Shown piece after piece: positions 32,927 through 43,222 of a stretch of 64,000 bases of DNA (position 1 is the stretch's first letter; every line of letters begins with the position of its first letter). The stretch is from Collinsella ihumii. GTDB taxonomy: Bacteria; Actinomycetota; Coriobacteriia; Coriobacteriales; Coriobacteriaceae. The notes below the pieces were generated by a model that saw nothing but the letters and a program-made list of their open reading frames with translations, did no database searches and was not told the origin of the DNA. A program made the translations under genes and the position numbers. The stretch spans positions 193,924-257,923 of the forward strand of contig NZ_FCOU01000012.1 of assembly GCF_900046475.1 (NCBI RefSeq), in the 5' to 3' direction.

Positions 32927-34384
32927 CTACTCGATGTAGATGAGCTCGTCCATCTGGTCGATCGGCCACATGGGGCGGAACATCCGCCTGATGGGGATCT
33001 TCTCGTAGAGCTGATCGGTCGGGCCGCCGGTCAGGGCCATGATGTGGTAGGCGGTCTCGGGGATGAGGTACGTGTCGAGGTAGCCCATCTTGACCACGAC
33101 GATATCGTAATCGTGGAACTCGACGCCCGCGGCATGGAACTGCTCCATATGGCCGTACTGGACGTTCTGGGGCATGACGAGCACGTCGAGCGCCGTGCCG
33201 TCGACCGTCACGATGTAGCAGGGGCCCGCGCTCTTCTGCGAACCCATCTCGGCCTCGCCCACGACGCTCAGCACGCCGGAGATCTCGACGGGCTCAGACA
33301 CCTCGTTCTCGCCGGTACCCAGCATGAACGTCACGTGGTCCCCCACCTTGACGTGCGACAGCTCCTCGCATGCGCGCGGATCCTTGACGCCGGCCACGAG
33401 CACCTTCTTGCCGCGGAGGTCGGCCGCCATGAGCTCGCGCACCATGACCGTCGCGGATCCCGAGGAGCCGGCGCCGCAGTTGTCGCCCGAATCGGTGATG
33501 ACGGCTGTCTTGCCCTCGAAGGCCACCGCGCGCGCCACGGAATCGGCCGGGTCGCCGAAGTTCCCGCCGAACGTGAACTCCTCGCGGTGGTCCCAAGCGT
33601 AGCGGGCGACCTTTTCGGCGACCTCGGTGCAATAGGCCTCGTCGGCCGGCGTGTTGGGGACCACGACGACCGCGGCGCCGAGCTTGTCGTCGTCGTGACG
33701 CAGGTAGCCGACGTGGTAGGAGCTGGAGAACACGCGCGGGTCGGTCTCCGCCTCGTCAAGCAGGCGGTTGATGGAGCGCATGGGCTCGTTGGCCGACACG
33801 CTGCGCTCGCCCTCGACGATGATGGGGAGCTTGCGCACGATCGGCTTCATGGGACGGCGGTGCTCCATGAGGTCGACGAGCTTCTCGGCGACCGTGCGCC
33901 AGGTGTCGACGGTGTCGATATGCGGGGACTCGCGGAAGCAGCGCAGGATGTTCACGCGTGAGCAGAGCTCGGCGGTCACGTTGCCGTGGGGGTCGTAGGC
34001 GACGGCGATGGGCATGTACTTGCCCACGATCTCGCGGATGCGGCGCAGAAGATCGTGCTCGCCGGACACGCAATCGAGATCGCGGATGCCGCTGGCGCCA
34101 TGCAGCTGGAGGTAGATGCCGTCGATCTCGTCGAGATGGTCGCGCAGGTCGGACAGGATACTGTCGGAGATGAAGTCGTACGCGCGGCGCTCGATCATGC
34201 CGGTCGGGTTGACGCCCGCAAAGATCGACGGGATGATCTCGATGCCATGGCCCTCGAAGATGTCCCTGATGTGCATCGAGTTGATGCACTGGTCGCCGTA
34301 GAGCAGCACAAAGTCCTCGAGCTTGCCGTCGTGCGTGACGTGCTCGTTGCATTCAGCGTGTACGTGAGCGACGAATACTTTCAT
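32927..34384 (-). CDS. M81-family metallopeptidase (MlrC-like)
   Basis: A 485-residue protein starting MKVFVAHVHAECNEHV. GIYLQLHGASGI, AVAYDPHGNVTAELCSRV and DSGDNCGAGSSG are typical of the DUF1485/MlrC N-terminal and C-terminal domains, the family of microcystinase C and related zinc peptidases. The substrate is unknown here. AAGGG precedes ATG 34384. An identical copy of 128 bp of its 3' part (33029-33156) reappears inside addB; see 39567-39726. Confidence 0.85.
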   Translation of the reverse strand: MKVFVAHVHAECNEHVTHDGKLEDFVLLYGDQCINSMHIRDIFEGHGIEIIPSIFAGVNPTGMIERRAYDFISDSILSDLRDHLDEIDGIYLQLHGASGIRDLDCVSGEHDLLRRIREIVGKYMPIAVAYDPHGNVTAELCSRVNILRCFRESPHIDTVDTWRTVAEKLVDLMEHRRPMKPIVRKLPIIVEGERSVSANEPMRSINRLLDEAETDPRVFSSSYHVGYLRHDDDKLGAAVVVVPNTPADEAYCTEVAEKVARYAWDHREEFTFGGNFGDPADSVARAVAFEGKTAVITDSGDNCGAGSSGSATVMVRELMAADLRGKKVLVAGVKDPRACEELSHVKVGDHVTFMLGTGENEVSEPVEISGVLSVVGEAEMGSQKSAGPCYIVTVDGTALDVLVMPQNVQYGHMEQFHAAGVEFHDYDIVVVKMGYLDTYLIPETAYHIMALTGGPTDQLYEKIPIRRMFRPMWPIDQMDELIYIE

Positions 34385-34551
34385 GAATTCCCTTTCCACC
34401 TTGTCGCAAGCGAAGGGTATCCTACCACCGCGGTGCGTTGATGCCCGCACCTTCACGCAAGAGGCACAAGGGGACGCGAACGCCTCAACCCGCCCTAGGG
34501 GATGGCGCCGCGGAGTGAGTCGATCGGCGGCTTCCCCAGGCACCGAAAGCC

Positions 34552-34637
34552 GTAACCCCGCCGGCATCACCCGGCCGGAATGCACGGAATCGGCGCCGAT
34601 TCCGTGCATTCCGGCCGGGTGATGCCGGCGGGGTTAC
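34552..34637. repeat. 86-bp perfect palindrome
   Basis: Arms 34552-34594 and 34595-34637 are perfectly complementary over 43 bases with no loop; the arm begins GTAACCCCGCCGGCATCACC. It lies between the addA stop and the M81-peptidase start, both on the minus strand. It has no T-tract and no GGGGAC core, so it differs from family A. Confidence 0.85.
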
Positions 34638-34662
34638 AACAAGAGCCCCCTCAGCGGCGGCG

Positions 34663-37600
34663 CTACAGCCGGTAGGTGACCACCTGGGGCTCGTTGCCGC
34701 CCGCCTCCGGGACCTCGACACGTACAAACTTGAGCGTCACGTACGCAAAGCCCGCCTTATGGAGGACGTCGGCGTAGACGCGCGCCTGCAGGGCGTGTTT
34801 GTCCTGCAGCTGCTCGGGCGTCTCCTGCACGCTGCCTCCGGTTTTGTAGTCGATCACCAGGGCCTCGTCGGGGCAAGCGGGGTCGGTTGCGAGCACGTCG
34901 ATGGCACCCTCGGCGTACGCACCGAATGTCGAGGAGATCTCCGCATCGTCCAGGCCGAGCGAGAAGAACGGCACCTCCGCGCGGACCTGCGACCATGCGG
35001 CGAGCTCGGCGCGCACGGCAGAGTCCTCCCAGCGCGCAAGCGCCGATTCCAACCGCTCGCGCTGGGCGGGCGTGACCTTCCAGTAGCGCGCGAGCGCGTC
35101 GATGCGCGCCGCCGGCACCCCCGCGGCGCCGGTCTCGATGAGCCACTGGGCGGCCGCGTGGAACGCCGAGCCGAGCGCCGTGGGATCTCCCCCCGCTGCG
35201 GCGGGCTCCGCAGCGGCCTCGGAGGCGTCGGCGGCGACCACGTCCAGGACCACCGGCCCGGACGGCGCGAAGGGGCTCTCCCCCTCCTCCGCACCAGGCT
35301 CCGGCAGCGACGCGCTCGCCTCGTCGGCCGCCGCGATCGCCTGGGCGCCGAGCGCCTCGGCACGGTCCTCCTGCTCGGTGTGCAGCGCCGCGGAGATCGA
35401 CGAGTAGCTGTACGAGACGCGCTCGGGACGGGCCTCGGGGCTCACGCGCCAGTCGACCTGGAGGGGATGGACGAGCGTGAACGTGTCGGACTTCGCGCTG
35501 TCGGGCGCGTCGTCGTCGAGCGCATCCGCGGCTCCCTCGTCCGGGCGCTCCTCGTCTCCATCGGCTACCGTCGCGGCATAGCTCTCGCCGGCGAACATGA
35601 AGTCGCGCAGCGCGACAAGCTCGAAATCGCCCGCGCGCGCGTTGTCGAACACCAGCCGGTCGACATCGAGGCGCGCCCCGTCGTTCGGCAGAATGCGCTC
35701 GAGCACCGCGCGCGTGAGGTCCCGTCCCTCGTCGAAGGCGAGCTCGGGCACCTTGCCGGTGCCCACGCGCCCGTCCATCACGAGGATCAGCAGCTCGCGG
35801 GCGCGCGTCATGGCGACGTAGAGCAGGCGCGCCTTCTCCTCCAGCTCGCGCGCGGCGGCCTCCTCGCGCATCGAGATGAACGCCTCGGCCGACGAACCGG
35901 TCGCGCACACGTCGTCGAACGCCTCGGGCGTGAGCCACGATGAGTAGAGCTGCTTGAAGCGATTCTCCACGTCGGTATCGATCGCCGCGCTGCCGTCGGC
36001 GCGCACCGTGCCGGCGAAGCGCGCCGGCATCGCCGCCGCCTCGATTGCGCCCGCAAGGCGCCTCGTCTGCATGCGATCCGTGTTGCGCTTGCAGCCGTAG
36101 CACTCCGCGACCGCGACCACGGGGAACTCCAGGCCCTTGGACGCGTGCACGGTCATGATGCGCACGGCGGCCCCGCCCTGCTCGTTGATGGCGCCGGGCG
36201 CCTGCTTGCCCGCGAGCGCCGTGTCGAACGCGCGCACGATGCGCCGGGGCGAGCGCCCGACGCGCGCCTCCGCCTCGCCCAGCATATCGAGTGCCTTGAG
36301 CACGTTCGCCGCGACGGCACGACCCTCGGGGCCGCGAGCCGCCAGACGGACGAGCCAGCCCGACTCGCGCACCACATCGCGCGCAATGGCCTCGAACGAA
36401 TCGCGGCCCACGCGGGAAAGAGCCGCACGCAGCACGCTGCGCGCACGGCTCAACAGCTCCAAGCCGTCGAGACCGGGGGCGTCGTCATCGCTCATGATGC
36501 CGGCGTCCGCGTTGCGGCGGCGCGTCTCGCCCGTCTCGGGATCCATGACCGTCGAGAGCGCCAGAAACTCAGTCGCCCCGAGCGCGAACATGGGCGAGGC
36601 GAGCAGCGGGACCAGGCCCTGCGCGGTGTCGGCGGGGTTCGCGAGCGCGCAGGCGAGCGCGCGCACCGCCTTCACCTCGGGCGTCGAAGAGAACACGGAG
36701 CCGCCCGCGATCACGCAGTCGAGCCCCTCGGCGCGCATCGCGTCCGCGTAGACGCCCGAGAAGGTCATGGCCCCCAGCAGCAGCACCATGTCGCCCACCG
36801 GCTGCCCCGCGTCGGCGAGCTCGCGGAACCGCCGCGCGACCGCCTTCGCCTTGGCCTCGGCGCGCTCCTCGGAGGTGCCGCCGGCGATGAAGACCGCCTG
36901 GCGGCGCGAAGCGTCCGCCACCAGCGAATCCTTGCGCTCGTCGTGCGCCTGCAGATCCAAAAAGCCCTGCATGAGGCCGCCCCGCTCGCCGTCGAAGATG
37001 CGCGCGACGTACTCGAGGATCTCGGCGTGGCTGCGGAAGTTCTTGACCAGGCGGACGATGCGGCCGGGCGCCTCCTCGTCGGCGGGCTCGCCGCAGGCCC
37101 CCTCCGCCGAGGAGGCGATCGAGCGCTCCTGGCGGCGGAACACCTCGACCTCGGCGCCGCGGAACCGGTAGATGGACTGCTGCGCATCGCCGACCGTGCA
37201 CAGGCGCCGGCCGCCATCGGTGAGGTACCCGATCAGGTCGACCTGCTGCTGGTCGGTGTCCTGGAACTCGTCAATCATCACGAGCCTGAAGCGGTCGGCG
37301 TATGCGGCCCGGATGGCTTCGTGGTCGCGCAGCGCCTCGTAGGCGATGCGCAGCAGGTCGTTGTTGTCGAGCGCCGAGGCCTCGAGCTTGAGCGAACGGT
37401 ACTCGCGCTCGACCGCGCGCGCAAGGCCCATGAGGGCATCGAGCGCCGGCGCGCCCACGGCGAGGTAGGCGTTGATGAACGTGTCGGCCACGTCGGCGCG
37501 CAGGAGCTCGATCTGCTCTTTGGGCAGCGCCTTGCTCGCCCGCGGGATCTCGCAGCTCATCATGCACGCCGTGAGATCCGCCACGGTGCGGCCGCTCGCC

Positions 37601-38313
37601 TCGTAGGCCTCGATGGCGCAGATCGCCGCGCGTCCGATCTCGGCCGCCTTGGGGCTTGCGTCGAGGCAGGCCCGGTAGGCGTCGGCGAGATCCGGCACAT
37701 GGTCGTCGCCGCGCGCCAGGCGCACGTCGTCCATGCCGTGCGGCAGGCTGCACGCGAGCTCCAGCAGACGGCGCACCAGCCCCTGCGCGCTCGTGGAGGC
37801 CTCGTACCCCGACGGGCCCGTCTCGCCTTTCAGCGGATACCACGACAGCAGGGCCGCGAGCTCGTCCGCCCGGATCGCCCCCTCTCCCTGCTCGACCTGC
37901 GCGATCACGCGATCGACCGCCTGGCCGATCAGCTCGTCGGTGTCCTCGACGACGCTGAACTCGGGGTCGAGCCCCAGCTCGAGCGCATGCGCGCGCAGGA
38001 TGCGCGAGCACATGCCGTGGATGGTCGAGATCCAAGCGTCGTCGACGAGCAGCGCCTCGTCGCCCATCCCCTCCTCGATCAGCGCCCCGCGCACGCGCTC
38101 GCGGATCTCGGCCGCGGCGTCTTTGGTGAACGTGATGGCGAGCACCTGGTCGACGTGCTCGATGAACGGGCCGGATTCGGGCGAGAGCGCCCACAGGATA
38201 CGCCGGGTGAGCGTGAAGGTCTTGCCCGAACCGGCGCCCGCCGACACGAACAGCGGCTGGTCGAACGTCGTGACGATCTCGCGCTGCTGGGGCATGAGGG
38301 TCGAGAGATCCAT
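34663..38313 (-). CDS. addA: ATP-dependent helicase/nuclease subunit A
   Basis: A 1,216-residue UvrD-type helicase-nuclease. Walker A SAGAGSGKTFTLTRR is near the N-terminus, motif II VMIDEFQDTDQQQ, motif III CTVGDAQQSIYRFRGA and VRIMTVHASKGLEFPVV follow. The C-terminal PD-(D/E)xK domain ends with ALVIDYKTGGS. With AddB it processes double-strand breaks, the Gram-positive counterpart of RecBCD. The stop of addB lies four bases before its ATG, so the two are coupled. Confidence 0.94.
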   Translation of the reverse strand: MDLSTLMPQQREIVTTFDQPLFVSAGAGSGKTFTLTRRILWALSPESGPFIEHVDQVLAITFTKDAAAEIRERVRGALIEEGMGDEALLVDDAWISTIHGMCSRILRAHALELGLDPEFSVVEDTDELIGQAVDRVIAQVEQGEGAIRADELAALLSWYPLKGETGPSGYEASTSAQGLVRRLLELACSLPHGMDDVRLARGDDHVPDLADAYRACLDASPKAAEIGRAAICAIEAYEASGRTVADLTACMMSCEIPRASKALPKEQIELLRADVADTFINAYLAVGAPALDALMGLARAVEREYRSLKLEASALDNNDLLRIAYEALRDHEAIRAAYADRFRLVMIDEFQDTDQQQVDLIGYLTDGGRRLCTVGDAQQSIYRFRGAEVEVFRRQERSIASSAEGACGEPADEEAPGRIVRLVKNFRSHAEILEYVARIFDGERGGLMQGFLDLQAHDERKDSLVADASRRQAVFIAGGTSEERAEAKAKAVARRFRELADAGQPVGDMVLLLGAMTFSGVYADAMRAEGLDCVIAGGSVFSSTPEVKAVRALACALANPADTAQGLVPLLASPMFALGATEFLALSTVMDPETGETRRRNADAGIMSDDDAPGLDGLELLSRARSVLRAALSRVGRDSFEAIARDVVRESGWLVRLAARGPEGRAVAANVLKALDMLGEAEARVGRSPRRIVRAFDTALAGKQAPGAINEQGGAAVRIMTVHASKGLEFPVVAVAECYGCKRNTDRMQTRRLAGAIEAAAMPARFAGTVRADGSAAIDTDVENRFKQLYSSWLTPEAFDDVCATGSSAEAFISMREEAAARELEEKARLLYVAMTRARELLILVMDGRVGTGKVPELAFDEGRDLTRAVLERILPNDGARLDVDRLVFDNARAGDFELVALRDFMFAGESYAATVADGDEERPDEGAADALDDDAPDSAKSDTFTLVHPLQVDWRVSPEARPERVSYSYSSISAALHTEQEDRAEALGAQAIAAADEASASLPEPGAEEGESPFAPSGPVVLDVVAADASEAAAEPAAAGGDPTALGSAFHAAAQWLIETGAAGVPAARIDALARYWKVTPAQRERLESALARWEDSAVRAELAAWSQVRAEVPFFSLGLDDAEISSTFGAYAEGAIDVLATDPACPDEALVIDYKTGGSVQETPEQLQDKHALQARVYADVLHKAGFAYVTLKFVRVEVPEAGGNEPQVVTYRL

Positions 38314-38316
38314 ACC

Positions 38317-39566
38317 TTACGCGTCCCTTCGTTCGAATCCGAGCGGATGGTTGTGGTAGCAGCTCGTGAGCGGGTCGGCGGCCGCGGCGATGCGCCCCGC
38401 CCTGAGCTCGCCGAGGCGCTCGGCAATCCCCGCCTCCACGCGGTCGAGCAGCGCGTCGAAATTCATGGTGCCGCCCGCCTGCACGGCGGGGAACCCGTCG
38501 CGCAGCCCGGGCACGCGCCCGTCCCCGGGCTCCTCCTCGGCGAGCTCCGATGAGACCGCGCCGCGCATGGCGACCTTGCCCTTCGTCGAGAAGTACAGCG
38601 CCCCGCGCACGTCGAGGCCGAGCGCGCGGCGCAGCGCCTGCCCGTAGATGAGCGTCTGCGTGTGCTCGGGCAGCCAGCGCGGGTCGTCGGCGGGCACCTC
38701 GCCGGTCTTCTTGAGCGGCACGGTGGGGTCCTTCAGCTTGAACGGGTTGGCGTCGGAGCGGTGCTTATAGTCGATCACCACGGCGCGGCCCTCGGCATCG
38801 ACGTCCACGCGGTCAATGCGACCGCCGAGCGGCCAGCCGGCGTAGTCGACGCCCAGGCCGTTGAACGAGTATTCGAGGTATTCGGGGGCGAACGGCGCGA
38901 GCGCATCCGCCTCGTAGCGCACCACGCGCCGCAGCTGGGGCAAGATGTCGTCGATCTGCGCCTGCTCGGTCGGCGAGAGCGCGACGAGGGCCGCCGAGCT
39001 CGCCGTCTTGCCGCGCGCGTGCTCTGCGCGCACCGCAGCGAACACCTCGTCGAGCAGCTCCAGCGACGCGCGCAGGTTCTCCGGCGTCACCCGGCGCATG
39101 CCGCGTTCGCGCACCTCCTCGTGGAACCGGTCCATGACGTCGTGGACGAAGTTGCCCTTCTCCATATTGGTGAACCCGGCGTCGACCATCGAGGGGCGAA
39201 CGCGCGACGAGACGAACCAGCACAGCGGGCAGCCCACATAGCTTTCGATCTGCGAGGCGGAGAACTGGCGCGGCACGAGCGCCCCGTCTTCGGTTCGGCG
39301 CATCAGGACCAGATACGGCACCGCCGAGACGCCCAGGCGCTGCGGCGGCAGGCAGAGCACGCGCTCGACGCGCGCCGTCCCCGTTCCCGCAGGGTCGAAA
39401 TCGCCCGCCACGTCGCCCTCGCCCGTCTTCTCGACCGGCGCATCGTCCCCGCCCCGAAGCGCGAGGAGCTCCGTCCACAGCGCGGCCGGATACCGGTCCT
39501 TCGCCTGCCGGTCGTGCGACACGCGCGTCAGGGCCACCGACCCGCGGGAGGCGCAGATCGCTGGAT
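38317..39566 (-). pseudogene. addB: AddB, C-terminal part (gene split at an artefactual junction)
   Basis: About 416 residues ending at 38317. It begins at the junction with PAICASRGSVALTRVSHDRQ and includes the AddB C-terminal nuclease: SQIESYVGCPLCWF with Fe-S cluster cysteines, GRIDRVDVDAEGRAVVIDYKHR as the PD-(D/E)xK core, and a last Cys at TSCYHNH. It lacks its own ribosome site. It is the continuation of 39727-41443, interrupted by adapter-like sequence, and is most likely intact in the real genome. Confidence 0.85.
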
Positions 39567-39726
39567 CTTATACACATCTAGGTGTGTGTAAGAGACAGGG
39601 TCAGGGCCATGATGTGGTAGGCGGTCTCGGGGATGAGGTACGTGTCGAGGTAGCCCATCTTGACCACGACGATATCGTAATCGTGGAACTCGACGCCCGC
39701 GGCATGGAACTGCTCCATATGGCCGT
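39567..39726. other. Tn5 mosaic-end sequence plus duplicated M81 gene fragment (probable library chimera)
   Basis: CTTATACACATCT (39567-39579) and AGGTGTGTGTAAGAGACAG (39580-39598) match the two orientations of the Tn5/Nextera 19-bp mosaic end, CTGTCTCTTATACACATCT, with two mismatches in the second. They are followed by 128 bp (39599-39726) identical to 33029-33156 inside the M81 gene. This is the pattern of a sequencing-library chimera built into the assembly. Confidence 0.9.
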
Positions 39727-41443
39727 CGAGCACAACGGCGTCGGCGCCCAGGGCGGACCCCAGCGTCACGACGGGGCCCTCCTCGTGGGAAAGCGGGTAG
39801 CTCGCCACGTCGACGTCGGCGAGCAGTACCGCGTCGACCGAGGCGGGCTCAAGCACGGCGGCGTCGGCGAGCGTCATGAAGACGACGGTGCCGACCTCGC
39901 CCTCAGAGGACGCCGACGCGGCGCGCTCGCGGGACGCCGTGCACAGCCCGTCGAGGATCTTCGTCGCCACGGCCTGGCTCACATCGAGAGCGCGCGCCTC
40001 GTTCATCAGCACGTCGACGGCGCGCTCCGCCATGGCGCGCTCGGTCGCCTGGCGGCAGCGCCCGTCGCGCGTGCCGAACGAGGACGCCGGCAGCGCCTCG
40101 ATGGCGGAGAGCATCGACTTGAACGCGGAGACGGGGCGGTCCTGCCAGATAAACTGCACAACCTCCGAGCAGACCGCGGGAACCCGGCGCAGGGGATGGT
40201 CGTCTGCGAGCTTGCGGCGCGCCGAGCCCGCGCGCGACTGGACGCTCTGCAGCTCCCGCAGAACGCCTTCGACGCCGAGGGCACGATTGGAGCGGATCTT
40301 CTTGTCGAAGCCGCGCGCGAGCGCCGCGTCGGCACCGGAGACGGACGCGTAGAGCCAGTCGGTCAGCTCGGGCGCGGGCCACCATGCGCCGTCTGCCACC
40401 TGGCCCTCCTGCGCGGCCTTCATGCGCGAGACCACGTCGGAAAGCGCCTCGAACTGCTGGCCGACGACCGTCTGGGAGAATCGCGAGAAGCGCGTGACGC
40501 TCGAGGCGATGCCGCGCGCGGCGAGGTACCCGGCGAGCTCGTCGAACAGCTCGGCCGGACGGGCGCAGGCGACGACAGCCGTCTTGGCGCCCCCACTCTC
40601 GCCGGCAGGTGCCGATAAGAGCAGCGAGGCGAGCTCGTCGGCGTAGGCACGGGCCCTGGCATGGGGGCCAGCGACCTCCAGAAACGACAGGGCGGGCGTC
40701 GCGGCGCCGTCTGTGCCGTCGGCGCCCCCGAGCTCAAGCGTTCGCTCGACCGCACATCCCATCTGCGAGAACGCGCGCGTGACCTCCTCCTCCCACACCT
40801 GCTGGGAGGCGCGCAGCAGCACCTGCACCGAACCCGCACGGCCCACCTGGGCGAGCAGGCGGACGAGATGGGCGGGAAGCGTCGTCACGTCGCGCACGAT
40901 CGCGCAGCGCGCGCACGCGGGGGCCAGATCGGCCACCGCGTCGGCAAGCAGAACGGCCGCCTGCGAGGGCTCGATGAGGCCGCGGTCGCGCAGGCGCGCG
41001 CCGTACGCGTCGAGCAGGGAGAGCACGACGCGCGTCGCGGCATCCGCCGGGCCTTTTGCCCCCTCGGCGAAGGGAAGCAGGTCTTTTGCCATGCGCGCCA
41101 GCATGCGCACGGTGCCCGGGTTGGCGCGCAGCGGCGCAAGCTCCCGCTCGTCGCGAGCGTAGAGCGTATCGGCGATAAGCAGCTGGCGCTGCAGGTTGGT
41201 GCACAGGCGCCGGCCGTCGCCCAGAAGCTCCCAGAGGCCTTCGATCCACGCGGTCGGCGTCACGATGTCGAGCCCGACGCCCAGGTGCGCGTCCGCCGCG
41301 GCGCGACGGCAGACGTCGCGCTCGGACGTCGAGGGCACCAGCAGCGTGACGCGCCCGAAGCGCTCGACGGCCCGGGCCATGAGCTGCAGCTCGTCGCCTG
41401 CGGGCACGGCGCCCGAGGCGTGTCTCACTATCTGAACCGCCAT
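39727..41443 (-). CDS. addB: AddB, N-terminal part
   Basis: About 572 residues of the helicase-like part of the AddB-type nuclease subunit: it starts MAVQIVRHASGAVPAGDELQLMARA and includes FGRVTLLVPSTSERDVCRRA and VDAVLLADVDVASYPLSHEEG. No intact Walker A motif is seen in this divergent actinobacterial AddB. The frame then runs into the artefact at 39726 and would end 39578. About 10-20 residues may be missing between the two AddB parts. GGAGGATC precedes ATG 41443. Confidence 0.8.
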
Positions 41444-41513
41444 GATCCTCCATCGTCGAGAGAACTATCCGTTCACAGTATCCTACACGCCCGCGTGGAC
41501 ACATCTCCCCGCA

Positions 41514-41550
41514 AATGGGTTCGTTGGGGACGGGTTCGTTCCAACCCGCC
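41514..41550. repeat. Family B repeat (GGGTT...GGGGACGGG...AACCC)
   Basis: ATGGGTTCGTTGGGGACGGG, then TTCGTTCCAACCC. Near-identical units lie at 54481-54515 and 61860-61894. It lies in the addB-trpR-like gap. Confidence 0.7.
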
Positions 41551-41626
41551 CTCAAACGACCCAGGCGCCCGCAACAGGGGCGCCCGACGTGAAATCAATT
41601 GTTCAGCAGCTGCCCAGGATGGCGGT

Positions 41627-41938
41627 CTATCTGTGCTCGCGCTCCTGGTCTTCGAGCTTGATGAGGATGCGCCGGTACCCGCCATGGGCGCCGTTCAGGG
41701 CCTTGGACACGCGGCTCACCGTCGTCGACGACGCGCCGGTGCGAGCCTGCACCTCGACGTAGGGCTCGCCTTCGTCGAGATACCGGGCGACCTGCAGGCG
41801 CTGCGCGAAGTCGCAGATCTCCCGCGGCGTGCACAGGTCGGTCAGAAACGCCCGCACATCGTCCTCGTTCTCCAACAGCAAAACGGAACGGACAAGCTGC
41901 TCGACGTCCCCGCGCTCGTACATCTTCTCGATATCCAT
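41627..41938 (-). CDS. TrpR/YerC/YecD-family regulator
   Basis: A 103-residue helix-turn-helix protein: MDIEKMYERGDVEQLVRSVLLLENEDDV, then LCTPREICDFAQRLQVARYLDEG and the recognition region VQARTGASSTTVSRVSKALN. It is related to TrpR but the ligand is not known in this group. ATG 41938 matches the family start; ATG 41968 is in frame upstream. No trp genes are adjacent. Confidence 0.88.
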   Translation of the reverse strand: MDIEKMYERGDVEQLVRSVLLLENEDDVRAFLTDLCTPREICDFAQRLQVARYLDEGEPYVEVQARTGASSTTVSRVSKALNGAHGGYRRILIKLEDQEREHR

Positions 41939-42075
41939 GGTGCACCGCCACATCCGTTCGCGAAACATAACTAACTCTAGCCGGATGCAGTGTAACACAC
42001 CACCACGCTAAAGTGCCACGGCTCCGTCGAGCGGCACAACATCCACGAGCGCGCCGGCTCCCGATGGCCCCGCCC

Positions 42076-43137
42076 CTACTTGGGCCACGTGGGGACGAGC
42101 GACAGGCTGTCCTCGATGCCCGAGGTCCAGAACACCTCGTCGGACCCATCGATCAGCACGGCCTCGACATCCGGCGTCGCCTCGACCAGCTCCAACCCGC
42201 GCTCGACGCCCAGCATCAGGACGGCCGTCGAGTACCCGTCGCAATCCAGGGACCGCCGGGCTACGATCGTCGCCGACACCACGTCCGTCTTCGCGGGCAT
42301 GCCGGTCGCTGGGTCGAGGATGTGGTGGTACGTCACGCCGCCCCGCGTGAAGCAGCGCTCGTGCAGTCCGCTGGTGACCACCGAGCCGTCAGCCACGTCC
42401 ACGATCGCCCGGCTGTGCTCGGGGTCCCGCGGGTTCACGATGCCCACCCGCCACGGGGCTCCCGCACGCGCATGCCCGTGGCGGGGGTCGGCGGGCCGGC
42501 CGCCGCACACGAGCACGTTGCCGCCCAGGTTGAGCACGAAGCGCCCCACCCCGTGCTCGCCCATGATGCGCGCGAGGTCGTCGGCGATATAACCCTTGGC
42601 GATGCCGCCCAGGTCGAGCACGGTCTTCGGGTCGTCGATGGAAAGCGTCGGCGCGCCCCCGTCGGTCTCGCCCACATGTATGTGGCCCATGCCCACGTGC
42701 GGCAGCGCGCGGGACAGGGCGAGCGACCCCGGGACCACGCCGGCGTGGAAATCCCACAGCGACGTGACCGTGCCCATGGTGATGTCGAACGTGCCCCCGC
42801 TGCGCGCGCAGTACTCGCGTGCAAGCTCCACCAGCTCGGCGGTCTCGGGTTCCACCTCGACCGGGTCGGGCGCGGCAGCATGGGCCCGGGCGATATCCGA
42901 GTCCGCCCGCGTCCTCGAAAGCGTCCGCTCGAAGAACAAGCAGCGGTCGCGGCACGCGATCAGCGCCTCGTCAAGCTGCGCCGCGGTCTGGGCACCGCCG
43001 CCATCCATCCCGTCCGCCGGATACGCGTGCATGTGCACGTCGGTGTTGAAGATGAACAGCGCGATGACGCGCGACCCGTCGACGCCCGCTTCGGGGAAAG
43101 CTGTGTGCGGATCGCCATACCGGTATGTCTGCTGCAA
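42076..43137 (-). CDS. apbE: FAD:protein FMN transferase (ApbE family)
   Basis: A 353-residue ApbE-like enzyme that covalently attaches FMN to Thr residues of flavoproteins such as RNF/NQR subunits. Family motifs are VLDLGGIAKGYIADDLAR (Mg/FAD binding), FVLNLGGNVLVCGG and YHHILDPATGMPAK. No lipoprotein signal is visible, so it is likely cytoplasmic. No flavoprotein substrate gene lies in the window. Confidence 0.9.
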   Translation of the reverse strand: MQQTYRYGDPHTAFPEAGVDGSRVIALFIFNTDVHMHAYPADGMDGGGAQTAAQLDEALIACRDRCLFFERTLSRTRADSDIARAHAAAPDPVEVEPETAELVELAREYCARSGGTFDITMGTVTSLWDFHAGVVPGSLALSRALPHVGMGHIHVGETDGGAPTLSIDDPKTVLDLGGIAKGYIADDLARIMGEHGVGRFVLNLGGNVLVCGGRPADPRHGHARAGAPWRVGIVNPRDPEHSRAIVDVADGSVVTSGLHERCFTRGGVTYHHILDPATGMPAKTDVVSATIVARRSLDCDGYSTAVLMLGVERGLELVEATPDVEAVLIDGSDEVFWTSGIEDSLSLVPTWPK

Positions 43138-43222
43138 AATCCGCCCTTTCTGTGGAACAATCTATGCGTCCATGATAGCCGCGCGGCACCTGCGGCCGCG
43201 CGACATACCGAAAGGCACCCCC

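Noticed and set aside
29079-32939. A 1,286-codon open frame on the plus strand opposite dnaE
   Set aside because: It is the antisense shadow of a highly GC-biased dnaE; it is rich in Arg/Val/His and has no family motifs.
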